A DNA stretch of 64,000 nt from Ptiloglossa arizonensis (taxonomy: Eukaryota; Arthropoda; Insecta; Hymenoptera; Colletidae). A program made the position numbers and the translations under genes. The DNA is taken from NCBI RefSeq assembly GCF_051014685.1, contig NC_135058.1, positions 3,386,811-3,450,810 on the forward strand. The letters run 5' to 3'. The notes beneath the pieces were generated by a model, which worked only from the letters and a program-made list of their open reading frames with translations, ran no database searches and was not told where the DNA came from. The stretch's first letter is position 1, and each line of letters opens with the position of its first letter. Of the stretch, positions 48,661-59,420 are shown piece after piece.

Positions 48661-49702
48661 CGCCACGTTCGCCGGTGAATCGCGCGGTGGTTAACTCCGG
48701 ACGAAATCGGAATATCGAGTTTCCGAGAAGGGAAGGAAATTTATTTTATTCTCGAGCAGGGTAGACGAAAAGTAATTTTCGCGTTGTTACAGAATTCGGT
48801 GTAATTGTAGAGACGAGCACCTTTCAAATCGGTAGAAAGGTACTCGAAATATTTTTTCACCAGGTTCTCGAACGCGGAGTATCGAGCGATTTTATACAGG
48901 GTGAATTTTATCGAGGACGATAGAGCGGGGAGCGAAATATTTCTATTAGACTCGAAATTTCCAAGGAATATTCAATTCGGTCGAGCGTATAATTGGATTT
49001 CCGCTTTGTTTCGCGTTCTCGTTCGTCGATCGTGTCGAGAAGCGTATATCGGGACACCGAAGTAAATGTAAACCGACTGCGTCGACTTACGCGCACGCTT
49101 TGCGTACGCGATACTTCTATCTACATCTCGATCGGCAGAATTAGCGAAGAAGGAAGCAAGGAAGAAGGAAGTCGGTGATACGAAAAATTGGAGCACTTTC
49201 GACGAAACAGCGTTCACGGAATTTACAATCGAACGGTACAATTGTACTGCACTCTTAACGATACGATCGACGAATCTGAATTATAGCTGGAAAGGGAAAA
49301 TCCTGGGAATCTTCGTTATTTTATTTCTCACATCCGTATTCCCTGCTACTCACGTGTCAATTTCAAAAGCAAGAAATTATCGAAGTTGACGATTACGAGT
49401 CGTTTCAACGATGTTTTTGTCTAGGACAATCGAGAATATTGTTCGAAAAGAAGTAGTTAAATTGTATTTCGTAGAACGGACACGGTGACATATTTTTTTT
49501 GAACGTGCCCCGATGGATGCACTTGCGCTTCATTGGCTTTCAAAATTGTTCATTTCTTTCGAAAACAATACTACGGTCCCGAGTTACCTTTTCTTTTCAT
49601 CGACGGTGGCCATGATTTCCGTCGCACCCTGTATACTTCTAGTGGGGAAACACAAGAGGAAAAAGAGGGAGCCTGCGTTGCGGAAAAAGCACCGACACTT
49701 TT

Positions 49703-49733
<31 letters not shown>

Positions 49734-51309
49734 TCGACTTCTCCGTTTTCTGCGATAGAGGCGCGCAAAGTGGAGATTTAGTTTTCGAATCGATGCTTTT
49801 AAACGACATTTATGTCCATACGAGAACGCGAAACGAGTAGAAAGATCGAACTGGTAATCGCCCTGGGGGGTTAGTTTCAGAATTGTTCGTACATTTTTGG
49901 GAAGTGACCTGTATCTCTTCGATAAGCTTTTTATCGCGACATTAGTTTTGTTCCGTACGCTGGTAAATATCGACGAATATCGTTCGAAACGTTCGTTCGG
50001 TGATACCCGAATGTTTTAGCTATCGATGTGGAATAGAAGGCAGAAAAGTGTTCGCTGAAAAACTTGGAACAAATTTTTACGCGTCTCGCATCGATCGATC
50101 GAGTTTCGGTGGAATTACCGGTCGATGCGAAAAGATGTTTCGGGTGAAAGCGAGAGAGTTTCAAGGAGGATACTATATTACGTTGTACGTTGGGCAACGA
50201 GACCGATCCGTACCCGACCAACTTATGTAAAACTCTCGCGCAAATTAATGGAACAACGGATCGAGTGATTACATCTCGGATAACTAATGAATCTTTAAAT
50301 TTAATCTCGACGGTGGCGATTTATCACGGATGTCAGGAGCGATCCATTCACCGCGCTTCGGATTAATAGTTACAATGGCTACGGAGAACCTTGATATTCG
50401 GTATTTCAAAAACTACAATGTTACTCGACGAATGCACCTGATCTCTCATTAAAACAAACAACGACTCTCGAAACACATTTTCGACCTATGTTAGACTTCG
50501 TCACTGTCTACGTCCCCTTGGATACTTTTCAATCTTTTCTTCAAATATTTTACCCTCGTTTACTACACGATATCCTCGAAATAATTCTACGTTCGAAACA
50601 CTCTGCGATTCTGTCAACGATATTGGCAACGTCCGAGAAGATCGCTCGAAATAAGATATCACGCGCAACGGATCACCTTTGCGACGTTTTCGCGATTCGA
50701 GCGGAGAAATTAATTCGCGTTTGATTTAAAAAAGAGCTTCGAAGCACAGGGTCGCGACGGTGCGTTACGATTACATTTTAACGATTCGATTTTGTCCCGA
50801 AATATCGAGCAATTGTCCATCGTTTGTTCCCACGGTGAGTGAGCCACGTTCTTCAAAGGAGCAACGTGGCCGTAAACAGCTCCCGGGGGCACTCGTCGTT
50901 CTGTCGCGAAATTACATTAAGTGCACACGACGATAAATGCGCATAATTAACCCGCGGGAGTAGCCATCAAACTTCCGAGAGGAGCGGCAGCGACTCTGAA
51001 ATCCACTTTCTTATTTTGTCCAAGATGGGTAGAGGGAACGCGTTCTCGTTCATTTTTTAAGCCGGACGAGGACACCGTGGCCGCAAGCGCGGTATCGTAT
51101 GAATATTAAATGACCGTGGGCGTGGGACCGGCCGTACAAGGAGCGAAATAAAACGCGCGAAAAGCTCGAGGAAAAGTAGCCCGACGATGGGAATAAAAAC
51201 AGCCGGCGTGTCTCCCGCGTTGGAGCGTATTCGCGAAGAACCCGTAACGATGGACCAAAGAAAGATCGGTCTCGAGTTACCCTAAAGTACCATACTCGGC
51301 GTCTCACAG
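48661..51309. other. Non-coding sequence
   Basis: A T tract of over 30 bases with one C lies at 49699-49732. No gene or element was recognised. Motifs like atacagggtg (48896) are common insect repeat ends but too short to call. Confidence 0.4.
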
Positions 51310-51890
51310 ACCCTTGTATTCTCGCGTTTTACGTCGCGTTTACATCGTCTGCCCCGAAACGATACAGAACGAAACTTAAAGTCTCCACACCGTTTGAATT
51401 TTATCAATTTTCCCGGAAAAATACCCGATCCCCGTATTCGTTTATTTCGCGTTTACATCGCTTCCTCCAGAACGATGTAACGGAATAAAAACTAAAATTT
51501 CGACCTGGTTTCAATTCGATCAATTTTCCAGGAAAAATTACCCGATCCCCGTAATCGTTTATTTCGTGTTTACGTCAGTTTCTCTAGAACGATACAGAAT
51601 GAAATCTAAAATTTCCACCTGGTTTCAATTCGATGAATTTTCGAAGAAGAATTACCCGATCCCCGTATTCCTTTATTTCGCGTTTACGTCAGTTTCTCCA
51701 GAACGATACGGAACGAAAACTAAAATTTCCACCTGGTTTCGATTCGATGAATTTTCGAGGAAAAATTACCCGGTTCCCCGTATTCGTTTTGTTTCGCGTT
51801 CACACGGTCCGAAACGGTGACCAAAATGAAAACTGAAGCTTCCACTCGGTTTCGATTTTATAACCTCTCGAGGAAACGTTACAATTATCG
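51310..51890. repeat. Tandem array, about 115-bp unit, about 5 copies
   Basis: cccgatccccgtattcg-type phrases start at 51424, 51541, 51655 and 51769 (intervals 117, 114, 114). An earlier diverged unit starts at about 51310 and a decayed one ends near 51890. Each unit also has agaacgatacrgaa and aaaatttccacctggtttc. Central copies are the most alike, as usual for arrays evolving by unequal exchange. Frames of about 85 codons inside simply follow the unit length. Confidence 0.88.
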
Positions 51891-52517
51891 GGACATCGAA
51901 AGTACAAATAACAACGAGGGACCTCGGAGTTGCGTCAACGAACGAAAAAATGCACGATACGGTTCAAGTGTGTACGCTAGAGAAATTGCCGCCTTCGAGT
52001 GACAATTTTTACCCCGCTTTCGAGCGACTCTCCCCTCGGTGTTTACGTTTATACAGTGCCAACGATCCATCGTTCGAGATCAAAATCTCTACGCGTCCCT
52101 CTTCCGAGCGAATTATTACCGCAAAGTTTATTATTTTCTGGAAACCAAAAGTTGCGAGAAATATTAGACTCACCGAGCGTACAAATTTTCCAACGAGTAT
52201 TCCTTTCGGTGCACCCTCGATGTCTTCGAGGCAGGGCGCTCGGTACTCTTTCGAACTCTTCGAATCTTTTTCTTTATTTTCGGTAAGTTTACGGGCATTC
52301 TGTAGCCACTAGTCCGCGAAACTGTTTATTCCGGTAGAAAATTCTCCTTGCCTCTCAAAATGGTCTTGGCAAAATACTTTTACTTCCCGAACTCTTAATA
52401 ACTACCAAAAATAGCTACTGGTCAACTAAACAGTTTACTCCGATGGGAAAACCTTCAGGAAAGCGTTGATCCTTCAAAAAAGCGTTGATCCGCCCTGACA
52501 AAATACTTTTGAATCGA
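51891..52517. other. Non-coding sequence
   Basis: No gene. A short local duplication (aaagcgttgatcc twice) lies at about 52462-52491. Confidence 0.4.
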
Positions 52518-52521
52518 TTAA

Positions 52522-52764
52522 CCGTTTGCGGACGGGACGGTTCAAAGTGAACCGTACCGTGGTGCCGAGCTCCTGCCGCGATAGTCGTTTAAAATTGCCA
52601 GCGCATATTTCTGCTTAACCTCGGCCATCGACGTGCGTTTAGGTGGGACACATATATGCGTTTCTTGGCTCTATCGACTGTTTTCGCCAAACGTATATAC
52701 GAGTTCTTCGGCCAATTCGATGATTTGCGTAAAACGCATATATGCGGCGCTCGGCCGCAAAGGG
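52522..52764. mobile_element. piggyBac-like MITE, 243 bp, with internal palindromes
   Basis: TTAA on both sides (52518-52521 and 52765-52768). The left tip is CCGTTTGCGGACG; the right tip read inward is CCCTTTGCGGCCG. The tips are close to those of the element at 14306. Inside, CATATATGCGTTT (about 52649) is the reverse complement of AAACGCATATATG (about 52733), giving an internal stem. No coding capacity. Confidence 0.8.
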
Positions 52765-52768
52765 TTAA

Positions 52769-54311
52769 TACGGTGGCGGTACCATATTTCGCAAAGTTTC
52801 GAACCATCCTTCGAAAACATCTGCCTCGACGAAACATTTTTTATTCAATTAGCACGGTAGCTTCGCTCTACCAAGTTTCGAACCGTCTCTGAAAAACATC
52901 TCGCGTGCATCCACGCTCGATTTCGTATTCATCCTACGAAGTTATCGCGGCCCGTCGTAAAGAAACTATTCCCGATCGGGCTCGCCTCCGAAGTTCCAGT
53001 TTCCAGCAGGTTAACGAACGAGGGGCCCTCGCCCTCTCGGCGAGAGCCACGGACTCGTGTCTTTTCGATGAACGAGGAGGGGAATAGCCGCCCCTAAACT
53101 CTACAGAGACGCTCGTGACGCTCTGGGAGGGGGTGTGGGGTAGGGGTTGGGGGTTAATGGATATCGAGCGAGTCGCGTCGGTCCGCCAGGTTGTCTCTGT
53201 CTCTCTCGGCTCGTTCGGTAGTTTCTTGAAGACCGTAAGAGGACGATGGGCTTGCGGTAGGGCGATGGTTGCTTTATCGAGATCGTGGGTACATCGAGTA
53301 CGGCACACCTGGCGGTCATCGCTCGAGCACGATAACGGGGAGATGATGGAGCAGGGAGAAAAGTAGCTCGAGAGAATTTCTTGTCCCTCCCCCTTTTCGT
53401 TCTTCGCGCTTCGATCCGTGCTGTGATCCACGATGCGTGAGGAATCTACGGAACGTCACGTAGCCGATAAGGAAATCCACGAGGATGGGGAGGAAAGTGA
53501 ATAGAGACGCTCCAAGTGGCTAGCGAACGAGTTCGAGGGCAGTCACGCTCCCCGTACGAAGGGAAGTGGGGTCGTTAAAGGCTCCGGGGCGAAACGATTT
53601 CGATATTTCACGCGGGGACGGTTCGTATGCGGGTCGCGAAGAAACTATCATCGGGCGTTAGGCGGTAATAAGTTCCCTCACGGATCTCGAAGACACGTTT
53701 CTTGTCGCTTTATCGCCCCGGACCGGATTCACTCCGTAGAAACTGATTTCTGTGAATAGGCGAAATCGGAGAGGTTCGACGGAGGACGCTTCGCGCGCGG
53801 TAACGTCGGTTCTGATTTCGGTTCGCGGCAATTACGTTCGTTCGAGCGGAAAGAACGTTACGTCGCGTCGCTTCGCCGGTGTGGAAAAACGAGCGCGCTG
53901 GAAACCGTACGATCAACGAACGAACGTTTCGGAAAACGTTCCAGAGATTTAAACGCGAGGAGTTTTCGCTCGAGGCACCCGGAGCGAAGCAGAAGGTCAA
54001 GATCAACGACGATTGTGTATTTGCAGGACGTAGACGCGCGCCCGATCGCTCCGCGGAGCGTTTTTCGTTGCGCGGACCTTTGTTCGCGATACGAATCGAC
54101 GTTGGTAGGGATTCGTTACTCGACGCGAGAGTAGAGGCGAGACCAATCGACCGCTCAAGGTCGAGACAGAGTCACTCCCACCGACTCGTGGTTGGATCAA
54201 CGATGGGTCTGGATTAGACTCGCACGAGCCGAGTTTCGGTGCTCGGAGAGCTTGTTCCACTTTCGTTATCTCGATACAAAGTCGTTAACCGCCAGTCACG
54301 CGTAATACGAC
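52769..54311. other. Non-coding, G-rich segment
   Basis: Holds a strong G-run cluster (53125-53153). Frames up to 165 codons on the minus strand show no domain. No gene was recognised. Confidence 0.4.
53125..53153 (+). other. Putative G-quadruplex, five G runs
   Basis: Runs of 3, 5, 4, 4 and 5 G separated by 1-3 bases on the + strand. This is the strongest such motif noticed in the window. Confidence 0.7.
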
Positions 54312-55614
54312 CCCATTGCGGTCGTATTAAATTTGGACACGGGTGTCGTACCGGTCGGAATTAATTTCCTTTGAAAGATCAGTGACAAGTGTTGTTTTTC
54401 TCCCTTTCTCTTATCACTTGGATCACTGGAGAAGAGATCTTTGAAGTTATCGATCCCCGTACGAGCCCCCAAATAACTATTGTTCTCGTGCAATATATTA
54501 AAGTATATTTAATTATATTATACATTACAACGATACAAGTGTTAAACGTAGCGTTGGTGATTGGTTTCGCTTTCTACTAAGGCAGATCGACCGCGTATTA
54601 GACCAAGCTAACCGTCTTTGTGCCTTCGGTACGCGTCTTGATCGTCTTTGTTGCTTAAGTCTTACACCGGCCTTTCGTCTCGGTACGTCTTTTAATCGTT
54701 TCGTTTTATCGTCTTCGTCGTACTGTCCGCGACACACTCCTCGGACATACTCTCGTCGTCGTACTCTTGCACTCGGGACACAAACTGTCCTCAAACATTC
54801 CTTTCGTACTTTATATAGTCGTACCCATTCGTTCTCTTTCGTTCTATTCCTCGGTCTCTCTCACTTCAGACATTCGGTCACGTTCGGCCATCCTAATCGC
54901 TCGTCTTTTCCAAGTATACCTCACTTTCTCCGAGCCACAGGTACTCTCTTTCATACACATGCATCCTTACACCTGGTCGTTGTGCAGGACCCCCTCCCCC
55001 CTGTAAAGGGATCCTCGGGCCTATCGTAAAGGCTGGCGGACAGATCGGCACCAAATGTTTACCTCGACCCGGGTCTGTCCGCACGTGCTGCCTTGTTTAG
55101 GCCCGCGGTCGAAGCAGGCCCAAAGAAAAATCCGATACTACACAAGTAAGATTACGAAAAATTTAACAAGATTTATCAATTCTTTCGCGAACTTTCAATA
55201 TACGTTCGTACAACGGTGCGATTTAACGTAATGTTTTTACGTAAAAATTATATTCTATAATTCTCCATCGTGTGCTATCTTTCGAAACAGTTTCCAACGT
55301 ACAGCCCTGTATGTCCTTTTCGACTACACGTATCGTGAAAATAATTAGTTTGGTGTCTTCTGTCCGAATATACGAAACAATCTTTACTTTTAACATCTTC
55401 ATAGTGCCGCAATGTATGCAATTTTCCATTAAGCCTTTCCTCTTTACTGGATTCCGTTATCTCTGATAGGAGCACCGTATTGGCTCGTGACCAAATTCTT
55501 TGGACACTCAGGTTCGTTCGTAGAAAGTGTAGACCGATACATAGTCGAATAAAGTACAAGATTAGTACGGTTCCTCGCTGTGGTGGTTGAGAACAGACGT
55601 ACGACCGCAAAGAG
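54312..55614. mobile_element. piggyBac-like element (second copy), split by an LTR
   Basis: The ends match the 14306 element. The left end starts CCCATTGCGGTCGTATTAAA, without an intact TTAA before it. The right end is TACGACCGCAAAGAG followed by TTAA (55615-55618). Minus the LTR and one duplicated site it is about 546 bp, close to the 552 bp of the other copy. The matching interior resumes exactly after the LTR (taagattacg). No transposase gene. Confidence 0.8.
54390..55142. mobile_element. Solo LTR, 753 bp, nested in piggyBac-like element
   Basis: Starts TGTTGT and ends ACTACA, near-perfect short inverted ends obeying TG..CA. It is flanked by the 4-bp duplication CAAG (54386-54389 and 55143-55146). 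The host element's sequence is collinear across the insertion when compared with 14306-14857. A TATATA box lies at 54812-54817. The 4-bp duplication favours a Gypsy-type element; transcription direction is not settled. Parts (cactcgggaca, gacagatcgg, gacccg, tccgcacg) recur in order at about 60940-61020, suggesting a relative there. Confidence 0.75.
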
Positions 55615-55618
55615 TTAA

Positions 55619-56139
55619 TACGGTTAATGCCCACTCTCTTTCGCGTTAGGGTCAGTGGTGGTGGGGAGCGAGAGAAGCGAGCGGAGTTGGTCTTTCTCTA
55701 TCTTTGTGTCACGTTTGGCCAGAGTGGTGGGAGACAGCGCGCAGTACCGATTTAAATGAATCGGCCGGTCAAGGTCACGGCAGAGTCATCCCCGTCGCTC
55801 GTATTCGGATCGAGCAAAGTTGCTTCATTAGAGCGTCGTTGGTCCCCGTTTAACGCGACCAAAGTTCCAAGGTGGATCCGCGGTGCGATTAGGGTTCCAA
55901 GTTGCGTCACCAGCTACGTATCGTGGGTCTCTGATCGAGCCATCGACGCGGCCGAGAAGAGCTTTTTGACGGACCTCGCGTTTGTCGTGCGTCTACGGTT
56001 TGGACATCCAGCTAATACGAAAGGTATTTCGATATCTCTCTTAGCGCGAACTCGTAACAATGGGATAGAAAACGTCCTCGAGCGACCGATTCGATTCGAT
56101 CGAACCGTAATCGCGAGAACGAAAGCGGACGCGATGCTA
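55619..56139. other. Non-coding sequence
   Basis: The 145-codon frame at 55756-56193 runs into the MITE at 56140 and has no domain; it is not treated as a gene. Confidence 0.4.
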
Positions 56140-56264
56140 CTGGATCGTTCGGAAAGTGATTTCGTTTTCCAAAATGGAGAATGCACAATTTAACGAAATG
56201 TTTACACCCTCTGAAAAAATCGTGTTTCACCGAAGAAAACGAAACGACTTGCCGAACGACCTAA
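56140..56264. mobile_element. Mariner-type MITE (copy D), 125 bp
   Basis: The left tip is CTGGATCGTTCGGAAAGTGA; the right tip read inward is TTAGGTCGTTCGGCAAGTCG. TA precedes it (56138-56139); the right duplication is lost. The interior (ccaaaatggagaat, gtttacaccctct) is shared with copies A-C. It is the most diverged of the four. Confidence 0.8.
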
Positions 56265-56456
56265 CTGTTTCTACGGAAACCTCCATATCCGCGTTCAAAC
56301 GGTCTTGGTCCGGTCGCGCGGCGTCGCGACGTCTTCCGATGTATTCCAGCGTGGTCTGGTCGGCGGCGTGAAATAATATTCCGTAAGGTTTCGCGTTCCG
56401 TACGCGCGGAGCGTTTCCAAGAGGGATGAAACATCGAGAACGCATGCATGTTGCAG

Positions 56457-56482
56457 ACGACGAGGACGAGGACGAGGACGAG
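56457..56482. repeat. (GAGGAC)4 repeat
   Basis: Four hexanucleotide units. The minus-strand frame reads Ser or Arg/Pro repeats and is not a gene. Confidence 0.9.
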
Positions 56483-59105
56483 TCGTGCCGCGAAACCGAG
56501 CGCGCGTTCGCGCTCGCAAAGTGCATTCGTTAATCCGTAGCGAAAATGGCTGAATTATTCAGAAATAATGCGCAGGATCCGCGAGAACAGCCTTTAACGA
56601 GTTATTACCGAGAATGGAACGGGCGTAGCGCGGCGGTGGGATCGTTTGTTTTACCACCGTGCGAGCGCAAACTACGCGACGAAATTATTTGTTCGAACGT
56701 AACTCGCGTCGGCGGCGATAATTTTTACGAAATGACGCGGAAAATAGGAGGGACCCGTCCAGTCCCGCATTTTTCCTAGGATCCATTAACTTCGCGGTAA
56801 TTACATTACCTTGGACTAATGCACCGGGAAATTTTTTAAGCGCGTCAGAAGTGTCGAGGACGCGCCACAGGTTGAATTCCGGTTTCGCTCCTGCGTCGAA
56901 CGACCTTAGAACGAGGTTCCCCGATTTCGGACGGTTTTATTCGCGTTTTATTTTCAATTTCGACTTGCTCTCGTTTCGTCGGACAATTTACCTCGTGTTT
57001 GGAACAAGTGGTTTACGTATCCAGAGCAGAGGAGGACAAATTTACGAGCGTCGAAGAACGAAACATTGAATGCGTTTGTTGCGAACCGTGGACTCGCGAC
57101 AATTGTAAAGGTGTTAGCCGTGGAGATTAATCTATACACTTGTTTATTTAAATAAGTAGCTGGTCTCTCGATTCGAAGCAAATTATTTTCTACTTCTTTT
57201 GACTAAATGGCTATTAAATATTCGATGAAAATTTTATTTCTTCTCCGTACCGTTCGTACAGTAAATGCAGAACGAAATAGGTAAAACTGTTTCCCATTCG
57301 TTTGTTAAACATGTTACAATTTAAACGTCGAAGGAGGTCCAATTTTGAAAACTTTGCCTCGGTAGATTCGAAGTAGGGAAAATTTACTCCGATGAATTTC
57401 TGTTCGCGAAACACGATGTGTCATTGTATAATTTTAATTCGAATTTTGCTCGTCCACGATTCGAAATCGCGTCGAGCGAAGATCATTGGTAATTGGAAGA
57501 TCGTTGTAATTGAATCGACGCGTAACAACGAAAGACAATCTCGCGCGAAGGGCGTAACCGTGATCGTACGGTATAATTTCCAGAACCGGCGATGTCCCTT
57601 TATTCCATTCCGTCCGTTCGGAGTCGTAGATATCCTTGCGTTTCTCTAAACTGGATTAAGACGCGCCGTGAACTTCCATTTCCCCGGAGATAAATTGAAC
57701 TAATCAATTTTCTCGAAACGAGAATCGATCAGTTTTAACGTCGATTTCCGTTCCAGGCTCGACCGACGTTGGGACAGACGTAGTTCAGTCTAGGGTATCC
57801 TCGTTCTCGATCTCGTTGCTTCGACGCGTGTACAAGAAAATTCGAAAGTACACGCATGTCTTACGTCGAACCAGAAACGCAGTCAATGTAGCCGGTAGAA
57901 GCGTAATATATTAAAATACAGGGTAGATCGCTCAACTCGACCAATTTAATTTCATTTTCGTAACGAGTGAACGAATGAAACATTTTTTATCGCGAATAAT
58001 ACGATCTTTATGAATTTTTAAGTCGAGGATATTTGTCCCTTTTTTAATCTAACTTTTCAAATTCACATTTATGCGAATTTCAAATTCAAGCTTACAATTT
58101 TTTTTGCAAGCGTTACCGTCTCGAAGGTCTTTCGAAATCGTGCGATTCCCGGCAAAAAGAATTCGTATTCGTTCACTGGGAAAACGATCAGAGTCGAATC
58201 AAGCGATCCATCCTGCTGTACGGATACTTTCGATGTTTGTTTCGAGTCCACGTTACGACGCGCAAAATTTCGAGAACAGATTCACGTTCGAACGCGTCCT
58301 CGACCGACTTCGAGTGGATTTATCGTTCGTTGTGTCTCGCGGTATGAAAAAAGAAATCGGCTCTCGAGCTTTCTCGAGAGCTCGAATTCTGAAAAGGCGT
58401 TCGAGGAACCCACGACGGGGTCAAGTGTACGCGGAAAAATCACTCTTCAGCGAGGTCAGCGACGAGGCGATTCGCCGGACTCCGAGTCTAACGACCTCGT
58501 GGCCCCCGGATGTTTAATTCGAGGCTTGGCGTCGGTGTTTTTCCACCGATTCTTAGTTCCTGGGATACGAGAGTCCGCCTTTGTCGTGTAACTGGTCAGC
58601 CACCGATGAATATGCGAGTGTTGTTACCGTTTCGCGAGTCCGTGGTACTCTTAGTCGGTTGCTGTTCAGTCGTTGCGGTGCACGCCTCTTACTTGTCAGA
58701 ACTTCGTGCTGACTCTAAACACAAGCGGCTGGAATTTGCATACGGGAGTTTATTAAATTTTCCCGCTGCGGTTTAGCCTGTCGGAGTACAGATTATTCTG
58801 GCAATGGGTTCTGTCGATCAAACTGGATGGAAATTCGAGACTGGATCGTTTCTGGAGCGTTTGCGCTACGCAACGGACCACGAACAATGCCGAACCGTAT
58901 GCACGAGAGATCGTCTGCGGGTGGAATTCGGATCGGGGGTTCAGAATATTTGCGAAAACTCATTTAAGAGCAAAAAGATGGATTTCTTGGACGAACGTCA
59001 CTCGAATGCAATTTTTACACTTCCGCGCTGTACACAGCTTTGATTCCTTTCGGAGAGAAACGAAGTATCGTTGCACGCGAACGACGAGATTGGAAATAGT
59101 ATACC
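56483..59105. other. Mostly non-coding; one weak coding candidate
   Basis: Contains the signal-peptide-like frame at 58605-58776 (separate entry). A 148-codon frame at 58071-58517 has no domain. Nothing else is recognised. Confidence 0.4.
58605..59043 (+). other. Weak secreted-protein-like frame with in-frame stop
   Basis: An ATG near 58606 (context caccgATGA) starts MNMRVLLPFRES followed by a hydrophobic stretch, VVLLVGCCSVVAVHA. This looks like a signal peptide with a plausible AHA-type cleavage site. After 56 codons a TAG occurs at 58774-58776; the same frame then stays open to 59043 with Cys and charged residues. It could be a decayed secreted-protein gene, a two-exon gene cut by a small intron, or chance. 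No family is recognised. Confidence 0.15.
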
Positions 59106-59355
59106 AGGTTGTTCGATAAGTTTTATCGAACGATAGAATTTAGCGAGCAACCTAGTACTATACGTTTGTAAATAATAAGTAGCGCTAAACGTAACGGTGT
59201 AATAGGTTGTTCGATAAGTTTTATCGAACGACAGAACCTATTGAGCAACCTAGTACTATACTTTTGTAAATAATAAGTAGCGCTAAACGTAACAGTGTAA
59301 TAGGTTGTTCGATAAGTTTTATCGAACGATAAGAGCAACCTAGTACTATGCTTTT
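59106..59355. repeat. 98-bp tandem repeat, about 2.5 copies
   Basis: Units start at 59106, 59204 and 59302 with aggttgttcgataagttttatcgaac. Each carries a short palindromic element (AGGTTG..CGAGCAACCT), then agtactata and a shared tail to gtgtaat. The AGGTTGTTCGATAAGT end resembles mariner (irritans-type) TIRs, so the unit may be built from a tiny MITE plus flank. Confidence 0.88.
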
Positions 59356-59420
59356 GTCGTTCGATAAAAATGATCGAACAACCTATTACACCGTTACGTT
59401 TAGCACTACTTATTATTTAC
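59266..59420. repeat. Long hairpin, 65-bp arms, 25-base loop
   Basis: The left arm (59266-59330) belongs to the tandem array. The right arm (59356-59420) is its reverse complement with only about five or six mismatches. Transcribed RNA would fold into a stem long enough for Dicer. Whether it is transcribed is unknown. Confidence 0.85.

Noticed and set aside
55756..56193. 145-codon open frame
   Set aside because: Its C-terminal part is read from the mariner-type MITE at 56140 and the rest shows no motif.
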